A stretch of 6,248 bases of DNA. Origin: Candidatus Methanophagales archaeon. Lineage in GTDB: Archaea > Halobacteriota > Syntropharchaeia > Alkanophagales > Methanospirareceae. The stretch covers positions 1 through 6,248 of the forward strand of contig JAGGZZ010000147.1 in NCBI GenBank assembly GCA_021161765.1, written 5' to 3'. How positions within the stretch are numbered: the stretch's first letter is position 1; the number at the start of each line of letters is the position of its first letter. Positions 1 through 5,433 of this stretch are shown piece by piece. The translations under genes and the position numbers were made by a program. Under the pieces are notes generated by a model. The model worked only from the letters and a program-made list of their open reading frames with translations. It was not told where the DNA came from and did not search any database.

Positions 1-154
1 ACCCAAGCACGTTCCCCTTCTTTATATTCCCGCTTTTTATCCTCTCTACCGTACTGCTCTTCAGTTTTATGCTGCCCGAAACGGTCGCTACTCGCTCGAC
101 ATCCCTTTTCTTGCTTATGTCTATCATAGCCATGCTCATGTCGGGTCGCTGCAT
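1..154 (-). CDS. moaC: Cyclic pyranopterin monophosphate synthase MoaC, N-terminal part (runs off the left edge)
   Basis: This is a partial gene: 51 codons are open to the window edge. MoaC, with MoaA, turns GTP into cyclic pyranopterin monophosphate, the first step of molybdopterin/tungstopterin cofactor synthesis in the cytoplasm. The translation carries the hallmark MoaC start: MIDISKKRDVERVA (residues 10-23), then SGSIKL and ERIKSGNIKKGNVLG, matching the family's 'MVDIS...RVA..sG.I.L...t...I..g.i.KGdVL' pattern. The catalytic Lys/Asp region lies outside the window. In-frame ATGs occur at 154, 139, 133 and 127, and an in-frame stop lies at 173-175. None has a convincing Shine-Dalgarno site. 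The family start usually sits just before or a few residues upstream of the MIDIS motif, so 139, 133 or 127 are all possible; 154 is the longest choice. It lies 66 bp or more downstream of sec61-beta on the same strand and may be cotranscribed. In an archaeon of this type the cofactor would serve formylmethanofuran dehydrogenase or similar Mo/W enzymes (inference). Confidence 0.88.
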   Translation of the reverse strand, partial: MQRPDMSMAMIDISKKRDVERVATVSGSIKLKSSTVERIKSGNIKKGNVLG

Positions 155-220
155 TGTTCTGTTGAAATTATTCTATTCTATTCTTTCGTTTTAGATTTTG
201 ATGATTCTATGGTCTCTGAT

Positions 221-439
221 TTAAGCGGGCCAGACACCGTAATATATCTCCAGTCCCAGTATCATTACACCAATAAACACGCCTATGAGCAGTACAGCCT
301 TTGGGGAGAATTTTACGGCGGATTCCTCAACATCGTAATACCGCATCAACCCGGCAGAGGACATAAGCCCTCGCTCTTCGCCTCCCCCTTTCCTTCTTCC
401 TTCCTTTTTCGCCTTTTTCGATGCCTTCCTTTTTGCCAT
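221..439 (-). CDS. Preprotein translocase subunit Sec61-beta (SecG equivalent)
   Basis: This 72-aa protein has the full archaeal Sec61-beta layout. A basic, Lys/Arg-rich cytoplasmic N-terminus (residues 1-23) leads into the diagnostic motif GLMSSAGLMRYYD (24-36). A short linker VKFSPKAV follows, then a single C-terminal transmembrane helix (about 47-68, Leu/Ile/Val/Gly rich). The protein is the small, tail-anchored third subunit of the SecYE-beta protein-conducting channel in the cytoplasmic membrane, where it stabilises the channel and contacts ribosome or nascent chain. Its length is close to the usual archaeal subunit. The ATG at 437-439 has no Shine-Dalgarno site. A TATA-like box about 30 bp upstream suggests a nearly leaderless mRNA. 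moaC follows on the same strand. The overlapping plus-strand reading frame at 209-529 is not considered coding. Confidence 0.93.
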   Translation of the reverse strand: MAKRKASKKAKKEGRRKGGGEERGLMSSAGLMRYYDVEESAVKFSPKAVLLIGVFIGVMILGLEIYYGVWPA

Positions 440-465
440 GTTCTATTAATGTTTGTTTATTTTAA

Positions 466-474
466 TAAAATAAA
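466..474 (-). promoter_or_regulatory. Putative TATA box for sec61-beta
   Basis: On the minus strand this reads TTTATTTTA. It lies in an AT-rich stretch whose centre is about 31 nt upstream of the sec61-beta ATG. Archaeal transcription normally starts about 25 nt downstream of the TATA centre, which would put the 5' end near 444 and give a leader of about 5 nt. That fits the absence of a Shine-Dalgarno site. It is a consensus-based guess. Confidence 0.4.
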
Positions 475-514
475 GTCAATCCGAAAAGTATTAACCACAA
501 GATTACACAACACT

Positions 515-537
515 TTTTCTTTTCTGTAAAAAGAAAA
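515..537. repeat. AT-rich hairpin inside element A
   Basis: TTTTCTTTT (515-523) pairs perfectly with AAAAGAAAA (529-537) across a 5-nt loop, a 9-bp stem with a single G-C pair. On the minus strand the transcript would run through U-rich stretches, so it could act as an archaeal-style termination site downstream of valS. The stem is weak, and the function is a guess. Confidence 0.4.
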
Positions 538-568
538 CCTGTGCTAAAAGAAAAACAAATTATTATGT

Positions 569-604
569 TCTTTTGGTAAAGCTTTTCTTTCTAAGAAAAG
601 GCTT
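569..604. repeat. Hairpin repeat downstream of valS, with a relative inside valS
   Basis: AAGCTTTTCTT (579-589) pairs with AAGAAAAGGCTT (593-604), an 11-bp stem with one bulged G and a TCT loop. The hairpin begins about 32 nt after the valS stop on the minus strand and could help define the valS mRNA 3' end. The segment 569-595 matches positions 1286-1309 inside valS, apart from three single-T length differences. This suggests that it belongs to a dispersed sequence family rather than being a unique terminator. Confidence 0.5.
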
Positions 605-636
605 CTCGTGAAATCTCGTGGTTTACCTGACATTGT

Positions 637-3105
637 CTACTTGATTATCACCACTTTCGTGCCATTCACATCGAGAATATCCCCCGCACTTTTACTTTCG
701 TCTGTACTCCCGCATACTTCCACGTTCGTTGCCGTTGCATTCTCTATGTCTTCGGTCTCTAAACTTTCCATATCCGTGTATATCTCTATTTTACCCAGAG
801 GTGCATTTAGCGCAATACCGCGTTCAGACTTATAATTTCTAACTGCCCGGGCAATACCCGCGATTAACTCACCTTCTCGCTCCGCTTCCTGGTTAATCAC
901 GTCCTGCGCTACTTCCAGCTCCGGCCATTTCTCCTTATGTACGCTCTTTTCATCCTCTTCTTTCGCACTCGTGATGTATGAATGCATCTCATCGGCAAAA
1001 AAAGGAATGAAAGGCGCAAGAAGTATGGAAAGCGTCTTCATCGTCTCGTACAACGCATATTTAGCCGATTCTTTTCCTTCCTCCCCTGAGTTCGACCGTC
1101 CGTATAATCTCAACTTCACCAGTTCTATGTAATCGTCTGCAAGCACGTTCCATGCGAACGTCCTGATGCTTTTCATCGCCTCATCGAACTTGAAAAGTTC
1201 CATCGAATCCGTCACCGACAGAATGAGCCTGTTCAGTTTTGTGAGCATCCATGTATCAACAACTCGCAGATTCATTTCTTCTTTTTCTTTGGTAAAGCTT
1301 TCTTCTAAGCCATAATCGGCTATGTGAATCATAGAGAATCTGAGAATATTCCACAGTTTCTGCATGAATTTACTCGCTGCTACTATGTCCTTCCACCGGA
1401 ATTGCACGTCTGAGCCCACGGCACCGCCAATTGCCGCCCACTGCCGGAATACGTCTGCACCGTGTTTTTCAATTACCTCATTCGGTGAAACGGTATTACT
1501 CCGGGATTTACTCATTTTATACCCGTCTTCTCCTAATACCATTCCGTTTATCAAGATGGTGCGCCAGGGTATTTTTCCGGTAAGGGCGATAGCGCGGAGA
1601 ATGGAGTAAAAGGCCCATGTTCTTATGATGTCGTGCCCTTGTGGTCGCAGTTCAACGGGTTCATACGGGATTCCTGCTGAGTCGTTAAGGTCGTAGCCCG
1701 CAGCCCAGAGCGCAGTCAGCGAGGAATCCATCCATGTGTCTAACACGTCTTTCTCACCTTCAAATTCCGTTCCACCACAATTAATACAGGGCGAATTCGG
1801 GCTTGTTGCCAGCGGGTCCACCGGTACTTCATCTTCAGCGACTACCTTCACGGCACCGCATTTTTTGCAGTACCAAACCGGGATAGGCACGCTGAAAATC
1901 CGCTGGCGCGATATGCACCAGTCCCAGTCCATAGATTCAACCCAATTTTCCAGTCGAATGCGGAAATGCTCAGGATACCAGTTTATTTCCCTTGCTGCAT
2001 TTATTATCTCCTCCTTCTGCACACGTACAAACCATTGCTTTGCGGAAATAATCTCTATGGGCGTTTTACACCTCCAGCACACGCCCACACTTTGTTTTAG
2101 GCTCTCCCGCCTCTTGAGCAGTCCCTTAGCATTTAAATCATCTATCATCTTACGTTTGCATTCCTTTACGGTTAGTCCCGCGTAACCGCTCGCAACGTCT
2201 GTCATTCGCCCTCGTTCGTCTATTGACGTTTTTAGTGGTAAATTATGCAGTTTCCACCATCTCACGTCCTGCCGGTCCCCAAACGTGCATATCATTACTA
2301 CGCCGGTACCAAATGCGGGGTCAACGCTTTCGTCGGCATATACGTTCACGCAATAGTCGAATATCGGCACTCGCAGCTCTTTACCCACGATGGTCTTGTA
2401 GCGGTCGTCATCGGGATGCACCGCCACGGCAACGCAACTCGCCAGCAGTTCCGGTCTCGTGGTGGCGATTTCCACATATTCCCCTTCTTTTCCGCCATCA
2501 ACCTTCTGGAACAGGATGTAATTCAAATAGGCGTTTCTATCTTCGTATTCTACCTCTGCAAAGGAGATAGCGGTTTCGCATCGGGGGCACCAGTTCACAG
2601 GATGCTCTGCCTGGTATATCAACCCGTCACGATACATTTTCGCGAATGAAAGTTGTGTATACCGTTTATATTGTTCGTCCATCGTAACGAACTCTTTACT
2701 CCAGTCTATGGACATGCCAAGCCGCTTCATCATGCCCTTCATTTGCTCTATGTTTTTCACAGTGAGCTGCCGGCAAAGCTCTCTGAACTCATGCGTGCTT
2801 ATCTGATGGCGGGATATGCCATGTATCTCTTCTACCTTTACTTCTGTCGGCAGTCCATGACAGTCCCACCCCTGAGGGAACATCACGTTGTAACCTCGCA
2901 TTCTCTTGTAGCGTGCGATAAAATCGATGTAGCACCAGTTTAATGCATTACCTACGTGGAAATCCCCGGTAGGGTACGGTGGGGGCGTATCTATAACATA
3001 AGACGGCTTGTCCGAAGACGCCTCGAAATAGTATATCGAATCGTCCACTTTCTCCTGCCACTTCTTCTCTATTATCTCCGGGTTGTATGTCTTTTCCATT
3101 TTCAT
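637..3105 (-). CDS. valS: Valyl-tRNA synthetase (ValRS), class Ia
   Basis: This enzyme charges tRNA-Val with valine using ATP, and it hydrolyses mischarged Thr-tRNA-Val. The 822-aa product has the Rossmann core with the HIGH-type motif HVGN (residues 50-53, after PPPYPTGDF) and the KMSKS loop (530-534). Between them is the CP1 editing domain with ATTRPELL (214-221) and FGTGVVMICTFGDRQD (265-280). Cys pairs that look like zinc knuckles occur at C173/C176, C343/C346, C413/C416 and C440/C443. WCISRQRIF (396-404) and DTWMDSS (456-462) are typical of ValRS rather than IleRS. The C-terminal part (about 615-770) is the helical anticodon-binding domain, and the long coiled-coil arm of bacterial ValRS is not evident. 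The start is the ATG at 3103-3105; a second in-frame ATG, two codons on (3097-3099), is equally plausible. A purine-rich AAAGAG lies just upstream. The linker around residues 600-607 is encoded by a repeat-like sequence. Confidence 0.97.
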   Translation of the reverse strand: MKMEKTYNPEIIEKKWQEKVDDSIYYFEASSDKPSYVIDTPPPYPTGDFHVGNALNWCYIDFIARYKRMRGYNVMFPQGWDCHGLPTEVKVEEIHGISRHQISTHEFRELCRQLTVKNIEQMKGMMKRLGMSIDWSKEFVTMDEQYKRYTQLSFAKMYRDGLIYQAEHPVNWCPRCETAISFAEVEYEDRNAYLNYILFQKVDGGKEGEYVEIATTRPELLASCVAVAVHPDDDRYKTIVGKELRVPIFDYCVNVYADESVDPAFGTGVVMICTFGDRQDVRWWKLHNLPLKTSIDERGRMTDVASGYAGLTVKECKRKMIDDLNAKGLLKRRESLKQSVGVCWRCKTPIEIISAKQWFVRVQKEEIINAAREINWYPEHFRIRLENWVESMDWDWCISRQRIFSVPIPVWYCKKCGAVKVVAEDEVPVDPLATSPNSPCINCGGTEFEGEKDVLDTWMDSSLTALWAAGYDLNDSAGIPYEPVELRPQGHDIIRTWAFYSILRAIALTGKIPWRTILINGMVLGEDGYKMSKSRSNTVSPNEVIEKHGADVFRQWAAIGGAVGSDVQFRWKDIVAASKFMQKLWNILRFSMIHIADYGLEESFTKEKEEMNLRVVDTWMLTKLNRLILSVTDSMELFKFDEAMKSIRTFAWNVLADDYIELVKLRLYGRSNSGEEGKESAKYALYETMKTLSILLAPFIPFFADEMHSYITSAKEEDEKSVHKEKWPELEVAQDVINQEAEREGELIAGIARAVRNYKSERGIALNAPLGKIEIYTDMESLETEDIENATATNVEVCGSTDESKSAGDILDVNGTKVVIIK
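1286..1309. repeat. Repeat-like 24-bp segment inside valS
   Basis: These 24 bases align with 569-595 (27 bases) with no substitutions; the only differences are three single T residues missing from T runs. The shared core includes GGTAAAGCTT. Inside valS the segment encodes residues L600 to E607 (LEESFTKE) on the minus strand. This is the linker between the KMSKS region and the anticodon-binding domain. The match is seen directly. Common origin is inference, since both sequences are of low complexity. Confidence 0.45.
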
Positions 3106-3202
3106 ACGCTCTTTGATTCTCTTTTATTAGATTACTTTATTTGCTTTTAATTAAATATCCTATTATATTTTTAAGAGCTAAAAGTATTAGGAGCAGATTA
3201 AA
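3106..3202. promoter_or_regulatory. Divergent AT-rich promoter region between valS and the plus-strand genes
   Basis: These 97 bp separate two divergently transcribed starts and contain two TATA-like blocks, near 3147-3158 (TTAATTAAATAT) and 3161-3172 (TATTATATTTTT). Both blocks are nearly symmetrical and could be read either way. For the plus strand, the 3147-3158 box would start RNA near 3178, leaving room for the AGGAG ribosome site. For valS, either box gives a leader of about 20-40 nt. Which box serves which gene cannot be settled from the sequence. Confidence 0.5.
3189..3193 (+). promoter_or_regulatory. Shine-Dalgarno site AGGAG for the 47-codon ORF
   Basis: AGGAG ends 9 nt before the ATG at 3203, a normal spacing. 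It is the clearest ribosome binding site in the window. It argues that the short ORF behind it is, or recently was, a genuine gene start. Confidence 0.6.
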
Positions 3203-3346
3203 ATGCCAAAAGCCACGAATCTAATTGAAGCATACAACAACTTCGTTGTGGAGCCGCTCAAGACAGAAGAGGAGTTCAGGGATTTTTATGTCGAGAGACC
3301 AAATGGCGCACCATCTCCGATAGAAGAACTGAACTTTTCAGCTTGA
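3203..3346 (+). CDS. 47-aa ORF, probable detached N-terminus of an archaeal P-loop ATPase
   Basis: This ORF is short but has a good AGGAG site and an ATG start. Its product starts MPKATNLIEAYNNF and continues VVEPLKTEEEFRDFYVERP, ending PSPIEELNFSA. From memory, the pattern 'N L . E A Y . . F . . E P L K T . E E F . . F Y V E R P . . . P I E E L' is the leader that precedes the Walker A domain in a group of archaeal AAA/STAND-like ATPases. Here the frame ends at a TGA (3344-3346) before any P-loop, so no ATPase domain is present. Coding-like sequence continues in another frame from about 3331, and again in a third frame from about 3378. I read this as the intact 5' end of a gene broken by deletion or frameshift. 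A stand-alone small protein cannot be excluded. The family assignment rests on recall of the pattern, not on a search. Confidence 0.5.
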   Translation: MPKATNLIEAYNNFVVEPLKTEEEFRDFYVERPNGAPSPIEELNFSA

Positions 3347-3435
3347 CTGCGGTTGAGTATGAGGATGAAGAGGGAAGGTGGTGCGATATAAACCCATTAT
3401 TGATGCCGTTGGTAGAGAAATGGAAGAAAGCTTAA
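3331..3435 (+). pseudogene. Coding remnant in a second frame between the 47-aa ORF and the TPR gene
   Basis: In the frame starting at 3331 the translation is ELFSLTAVEYEDEEGRWCDI, followed by NPLLMPLVEKWKKA and a TAA at 3433-3435. The first 20 residues look like genuine protein (acidic, well mixed). From about 3388 onwards the downstream frame (KPIIDAVGREMEES) looks more natural. Adding one A to the run in ATAAACCC (3388-3395) would join CDI directly to KPIID. This supports a single-base loss at that point. There is no start codon or ribosome site specific to this frame, so it is best read as part of a broken or frameshifted gene. An assembly or sequencing error in the A run would give the same picture. 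Confidence 0.4.
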
Positions 3436-4283
3436 TGGAAGGCGTAGACGAAATAGACACGATAATAGCAGAGCTTGAGATTTCAAAAGGTAAGGGGAAC
3501 TTAATACTGTGCGTGGTTAATTCGCCTGCTTATAGAGATAAAATTATCCAGACTTTGCGAGGGAGATTCTTATCAAAAGTAATTCATGTGGAAAATGGTG
3601 AGCAAATTATCCGCAATTTGAAAGAACGGAATTTCAAGGGAGCAGATATTTTAATCTGGGTTATGCCCGAAGAGCCGACAGAAGATTTACTTAACGCACT
3701 GAATAATTTCAGGGAGTTGTTCTATGAAGCGAAGATACCTACTCTTGTATTTTATAACCTGGTATTTTCTGAAAGCGTGATAAGCTCAGCACCAGACTTC
3801 TGGCGATATAGAGGGAACTATTACGAATTGGAAGAAGCGGAAAGAGGAATGGCTTTTGAGGCACTTGAAAGTTTAGCTACTTCTTTGTCTTATCAGGACA
3901 AGGAGGACTTGCTGAGAAGGAAGAGGATAAGCGAATATCTACTCGAAAAAATCAGGGATAAGGAAGAAAAACCCAAAATTTTGAGCGAATTGGGAGTTAT
4001 ATTCTATCATTTAGGAGAACTTGAGAAGGCGTTGGAATATTATGAGAAGGCATTGAAAATTTTCAAAGAAATGGGGAGCAGAATAGAGACAGCCCAAACT
4101 TTGATGAATATTGGCGCTGTTTTTCTCATGAAGGGCGATAAAGAGCGTGCGGTTGATTATTATCTGGAGGCAGAGAGTCTTGCCGTGGGGAGTTCAGTTT
4201 TTGAAAAAGGCAATAAAATGGTAAAATTATTAAAAGAGAAGCAAAATGCGAAATATGCTCAACAAACCACAAAAGGAATATAA
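3378..4283 (+). CDS. NTPase-like protein with C-terminal TPR repeats, probably 5'-truncated
   Basis: This 301-aa protein is not confidently assigned to a named family. Residues about 38-150 form an alternating beta/alpha region: NLILCVVNSPAYRDKI (41-56), a second strand at KVIHVENG, then ADILIWVMPEEPTEDLLNAL (89-108). It ends in FRELFYEAKIPTLVFYN (111-127) and SSAPDFWRYRGNYYE (136-150). The order 'lN..RE.f......P.lvf......apDFW.yR...ye' recalls the region between the nucleotide-binding core and the TPR repeats in TPR-containing STAND-type NTPases, but no Walker A (GxxxxGK[ST]) is present. Two TPR units follow at about 198-231 and 236-270. The start is GTG at 3378; a GTG at 3381 is better spaced (6 nt) from GAGGG (3370-3374). 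The preceding frame remnants suggest that an upstream part was lost. It overlaps pth2 by 38 nt. A partner-binding scaffold role is possible for the TPRs, and no function can be claimed. Confidence 0.7.
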   Translation: MVRYKPIIDAVGREMEESLMEGVDEIDTIIAELEISKGKGNLILCVVNSPAYRDKIIQTLRGRFLSKVIHVENGEQIIRNLKERNFKGADILIWVMPEEPTEDLLNALNNFRELFYEAKIPTLVFYNLVFSESVISSAPDFWRYRGNYYELEEAERGMAFEALESLATSLSYQDKEDLLRRKRISEYLLEKIRDKEEKPKILSELGVIFYHLGELEKALEYYEKALKIFKEMGSRIETAQTLMNIGAVFLMKGDKERAVDYYLEAESLAVGSSVFEKGNKMVKLLKEKQNAKYAQQTTKGI

Positions 4284-4617
4284 GCAGTGCATCGTAATCA
4301 GAGAAGACCTGAAGCTGTCAAAGGGCAAAGCCGCCGTTCAAGTCGCTCATGCTTCGATATTAAGCTATGAACTCGCTGCGGTGCGGAATAGGAAGAACTG
4401 GCGGGCACAAGGGCAGAAGAAGGTCGTGCTGAAGGTGAATAGCCTCGACGAGATATATGAATTAGAAAAGGAAGCGAAGAAGCTTGGACTGCCTTTTGCT
4501 ATCGTGGAAGATGCGGGTCTGACGGAAATACCGCCGGGAACGGTGACTGCAATAGGAATAGGACCCGCGAATGCAGAAGAAGTGGATAAGGTTACGAAGG
4601 ATTTGCAACTATTGTAA
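4246..4617 (+). CDS. pth2: Peptidyl-tRNA hydrolase, Pth2 class
   Basis: Pth2 releases tRNA from prematurely dissociated peptidyl-tRNA in the cytoplasm, so that the tRNA pool is recycled. The 123-aa product matches the archaeal/eukaryotic PTH2 family along its whole length. It has YKQCIVIREDLKLSKGK (12-28) and AAVQVAHASILSY (29-41) with the conserved Lys/Gln/His surface. A central VVLKVNSLDEIYELE segment and the C-terminal AIVEDAGLTEIPPGTVTAIGIGP (about 85-107) follow. Family length is about 115-120 aa, so ATG 4255 (120 aa) is as likely as ATG 4246. Both lie inside the end of the upstream TPR gene. The 38-nt overlap and weak ribosome site (AAAGAGAAG) suggest translational coupling, or that the TPR frame has been extended into pth2. 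A perfect hairpin begins immediately after the stop codon. Confidence 0.95.
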   Translation: MRNMLNKPQKEYKQCIVIREDLKLSKGKAAVQVAHASILSYELAAVRNRKNWRAQGQKKVVLKVNSLDEIYELEKEAKKLGLPFAIVEDAGLTEIPPGTVTAIGIGPANAEEVDKVTKDLQLL

Positions 4618-4644
4618 CAAACTTTCTTTCAAAAAGAAAGTTTG
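4618..4644. repeat. Perfect 12-bp hairpin directly after the pth2 stop
   Basis: CAAACTTTCTTT (4618-4629) pairs without mismatch with AAAGAAAGTTTG (4633-4644) across a CAA loop. It starts on the base after the pth2 TAA. There is no poly-U run after it, so it is not a classic intrinsic terminator, although it could still mark or protect the mRNA 3' end. A weaker second hairpin follows, AGCAAAGA (4645-4652) with TCTTTTGCT (4661-4669), with one bulge. In sequence style it resembles the 569-604 hairpin. Confidence 0.6.
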
Positions 4645-4668
4645 AGCAAAGAAACCGATATCTTTTGC

Positions 4669-4686
4669 TTTAAAAATTTAAAAATT
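4669..4686 (+). promoter_or_regulatory. Putative TATA box for the DUF2119 gene
   Basis: TTTAAAAATTTAAAAATT spans this site. Its centre is about 30 nt upstream of the ATG at 4707, so transcription would start a few bases before the start codon. No Shine-Dalgarno site lies between it and the ATG, which fits a leaderless or very short-leader transcript. The gene would then be expressed separately from pth2. Confidence 0.45.
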
Positions 4687-4706
4687 ACTTTTGGAATATC
4701 ACAAAA

Positions 4707-5327
4707 ATGAAGCTGTATCGGCTTATTGCTTCTGAGGCAGGACCGACGAAACTGTTTGTCGGCGGTCTGCACGGAAAAGAAGGTTTGTACACGGCACCTA
4801 TTCTTGAGCAGTTAGCAAAGGACGTGGTATACGCTGGAAGAGCGATAATCGTGCCCTGTCTCGTCGAGCACGGCAAGTACGTGGACGTTTTATCGGAAGA
4901 ATATTACCAGAGCAGAGCGGGCATTGAATTGCTTCAGCTCATCGAGAACTATAAACCTCATTTCTATTTCGAGCTGCACGCTTATGGCAAGCATTCGTAT
5001 TCCAGGCTAACCGACCCTGAGCGAGAGCTTAGAATAGGTGTCCCTCCTTTTGTTGACTTCGGGACGGGAATCCTTCTGGGTTCTATCGCACCCATACTGA
5101 GAAGAAAGTTCAGCGAGCGCGATTTCTGCGTGACTATCGAGGTGCCAAATTGGAAAAGCGAGGATGAGAACGTTAGAGCGGAAGTTTTACAGATTTTGAG
5201 GCTTGCACTAAGTAAAGCAAAGAGAGAGGAAGTGATGCTCGAGCTTAGAATGTGGTATCCCGCGCAAATACAAAAGGCGGAGGAGTTGTTTCGACAATAT
5301 TATCGTAACCGATTGAAACCGTTTTGA
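4707..5327 (+). CDS. DUF2119 family protein, possible zinc-dependent carboxypeptidase-like hydrolase
   Basis: This 206-aa cytoplasmic protein has no signal peptide or membrane helix. The overall pattern matches DUF2119, a family known mainly from methanogens and relatives: KLFVGGLHGKEG (15-26), EHGKYVDVLSEEYY (54-67), HFYFELHAYGKHSYSRLT (85-102), GVPPF and GTGILLGSIAPILRRKF (119-135). The function of the family is not established. The sequence suggests a metallohydrolase: GLHGKE offers His22 and Glu25 as an HxxE metal pair. ELHAYG supplies His91, and TIEVPN supplies Glu145, the arrangement found in M14 carboxypeptidases and AstE/AspA-type deacylases. That reading is inference, and no substrate can be named. 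The start ATG sits behind a TATA-like box without a ribosome site. The gene is followed 8 nt after its stop by element B, then by cooC. Confidence 0.85.
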   Translation: MKLYRLIASEAGPTKLFVGGLHGKEGLYTAPILEQLAKDVVYAGRAIIVPCLVEHGKYVDVLSEEYYQSRAGIELLQLIENYKPHFYFELHAYGKHSYSRLTDPERELRIGVPPFVDFGTGILLGSIAPILRRKFSERDFCVTIEVPNWKSEDENVRAEVLQILRLALSKAKREEVMLELRMWYPAQIQKAEELFRQYYRNRLKPF

Positions 5328-5352
5328 AATGTAAAACCACAAGATTGCACAT

Positions 5353-5369
5353 CGTGGGCTCTGCCCACG
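5353..5369. repeat. Perfect 7-bp GC-rich hairpin in element B
   Basis: CGTGGGC (5353-5359) pairs with GCCCACG (5363-5369) across a TCT loop. It is the most GC-rich structure in the intergenic regions, and it lies 26 nt after the DUF2119 stop. It could be an mRNA 3'-end structure or a structural part of the repeat. Confidence 0.55.
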
Positions 5370-5376
5370 TCCCCGC

Positions 5377-5393
5377 AAACCCTGAAAGGGTTT
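5377..5393. repeat. Second perfect 7-bp hairpin in element B
   Basis: AAACCCT (5377-5383) pairs with AGGGTTT (5387-5393) across a GAA loop, only 7 nt after the previous hairpin. Two adjacent hairpins with 7-bp stems and 3-nt loops are unlikely to be accidental. No function can be read from them. Confidence 0.55.
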
Positions 5394-5433
5394 ATTTCAC
5401 GAGATTAGGTGTGAGTTATCTGGTATTAGTAGC

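Larger units (their letters stand above)
493..623. repeat. Element A: 131-bp intergenic element with inverted ends and two hairpins
   Basis: The left end reads AACCACAAGATT (493-504) and the right end reads AATCTCGTGGTT (612-623), which is its inverted copy with one mismatch. Between them lie two hairpins (515-537 and 579-604). The same two 12-mers, in the same orientation, bound a second element at 5335-5480. Just inside the right end is a further partial copy, CTCGTGAAAT (605-614). The element fills most of the 197-bp gap between the valS stop and the sec61-beta start. It holds no ORF. It is most simply a dispersed palindromic or MITE-like repeat. It may also serve as the 3' end signal of valS. 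Confidence 0.6.

Noticed and set aside
209..529. Plus-strand 106-codon reading frame
   Set aside because: It lies opposite sec61-beta and its upstream region. The translation is low-complexity and aromatic/Phe-rich, unlike a real protein, while the minus strand is a clear Sec61-beta gene.
440..636. tRNA or small stable RNA gene in the valS to sec61-beta gap
   Set aside because: No cloverleaf elements (T-loop GTTCRA-type sequence, paired acceptor ends) were found. The structures present are simple AT-rich hairpins of a repeat element.
1364..2943. Several plus-strand reading frames of 80-150 codons
   Set aside because: All lie antisense to the well-supported valS gene. Their translations show no family pattern and have compositions typical of antisense frames.
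3344..3346. TGA read as selenocysteine or pyrrolysine-like recoding
   Set aside because: Pyrrolysine uses TAG, not TGA. Past the TGA the same frame shows no protein-like continuation, whereas the neighbouring frame does. A frameshift or deletion explains the data better.
4685..4876. Minus-strand 63-codon frame
   Set aside because: It is antisense to the start of the DUF2119 gene, with no promoter, ribosome site or family pattern.
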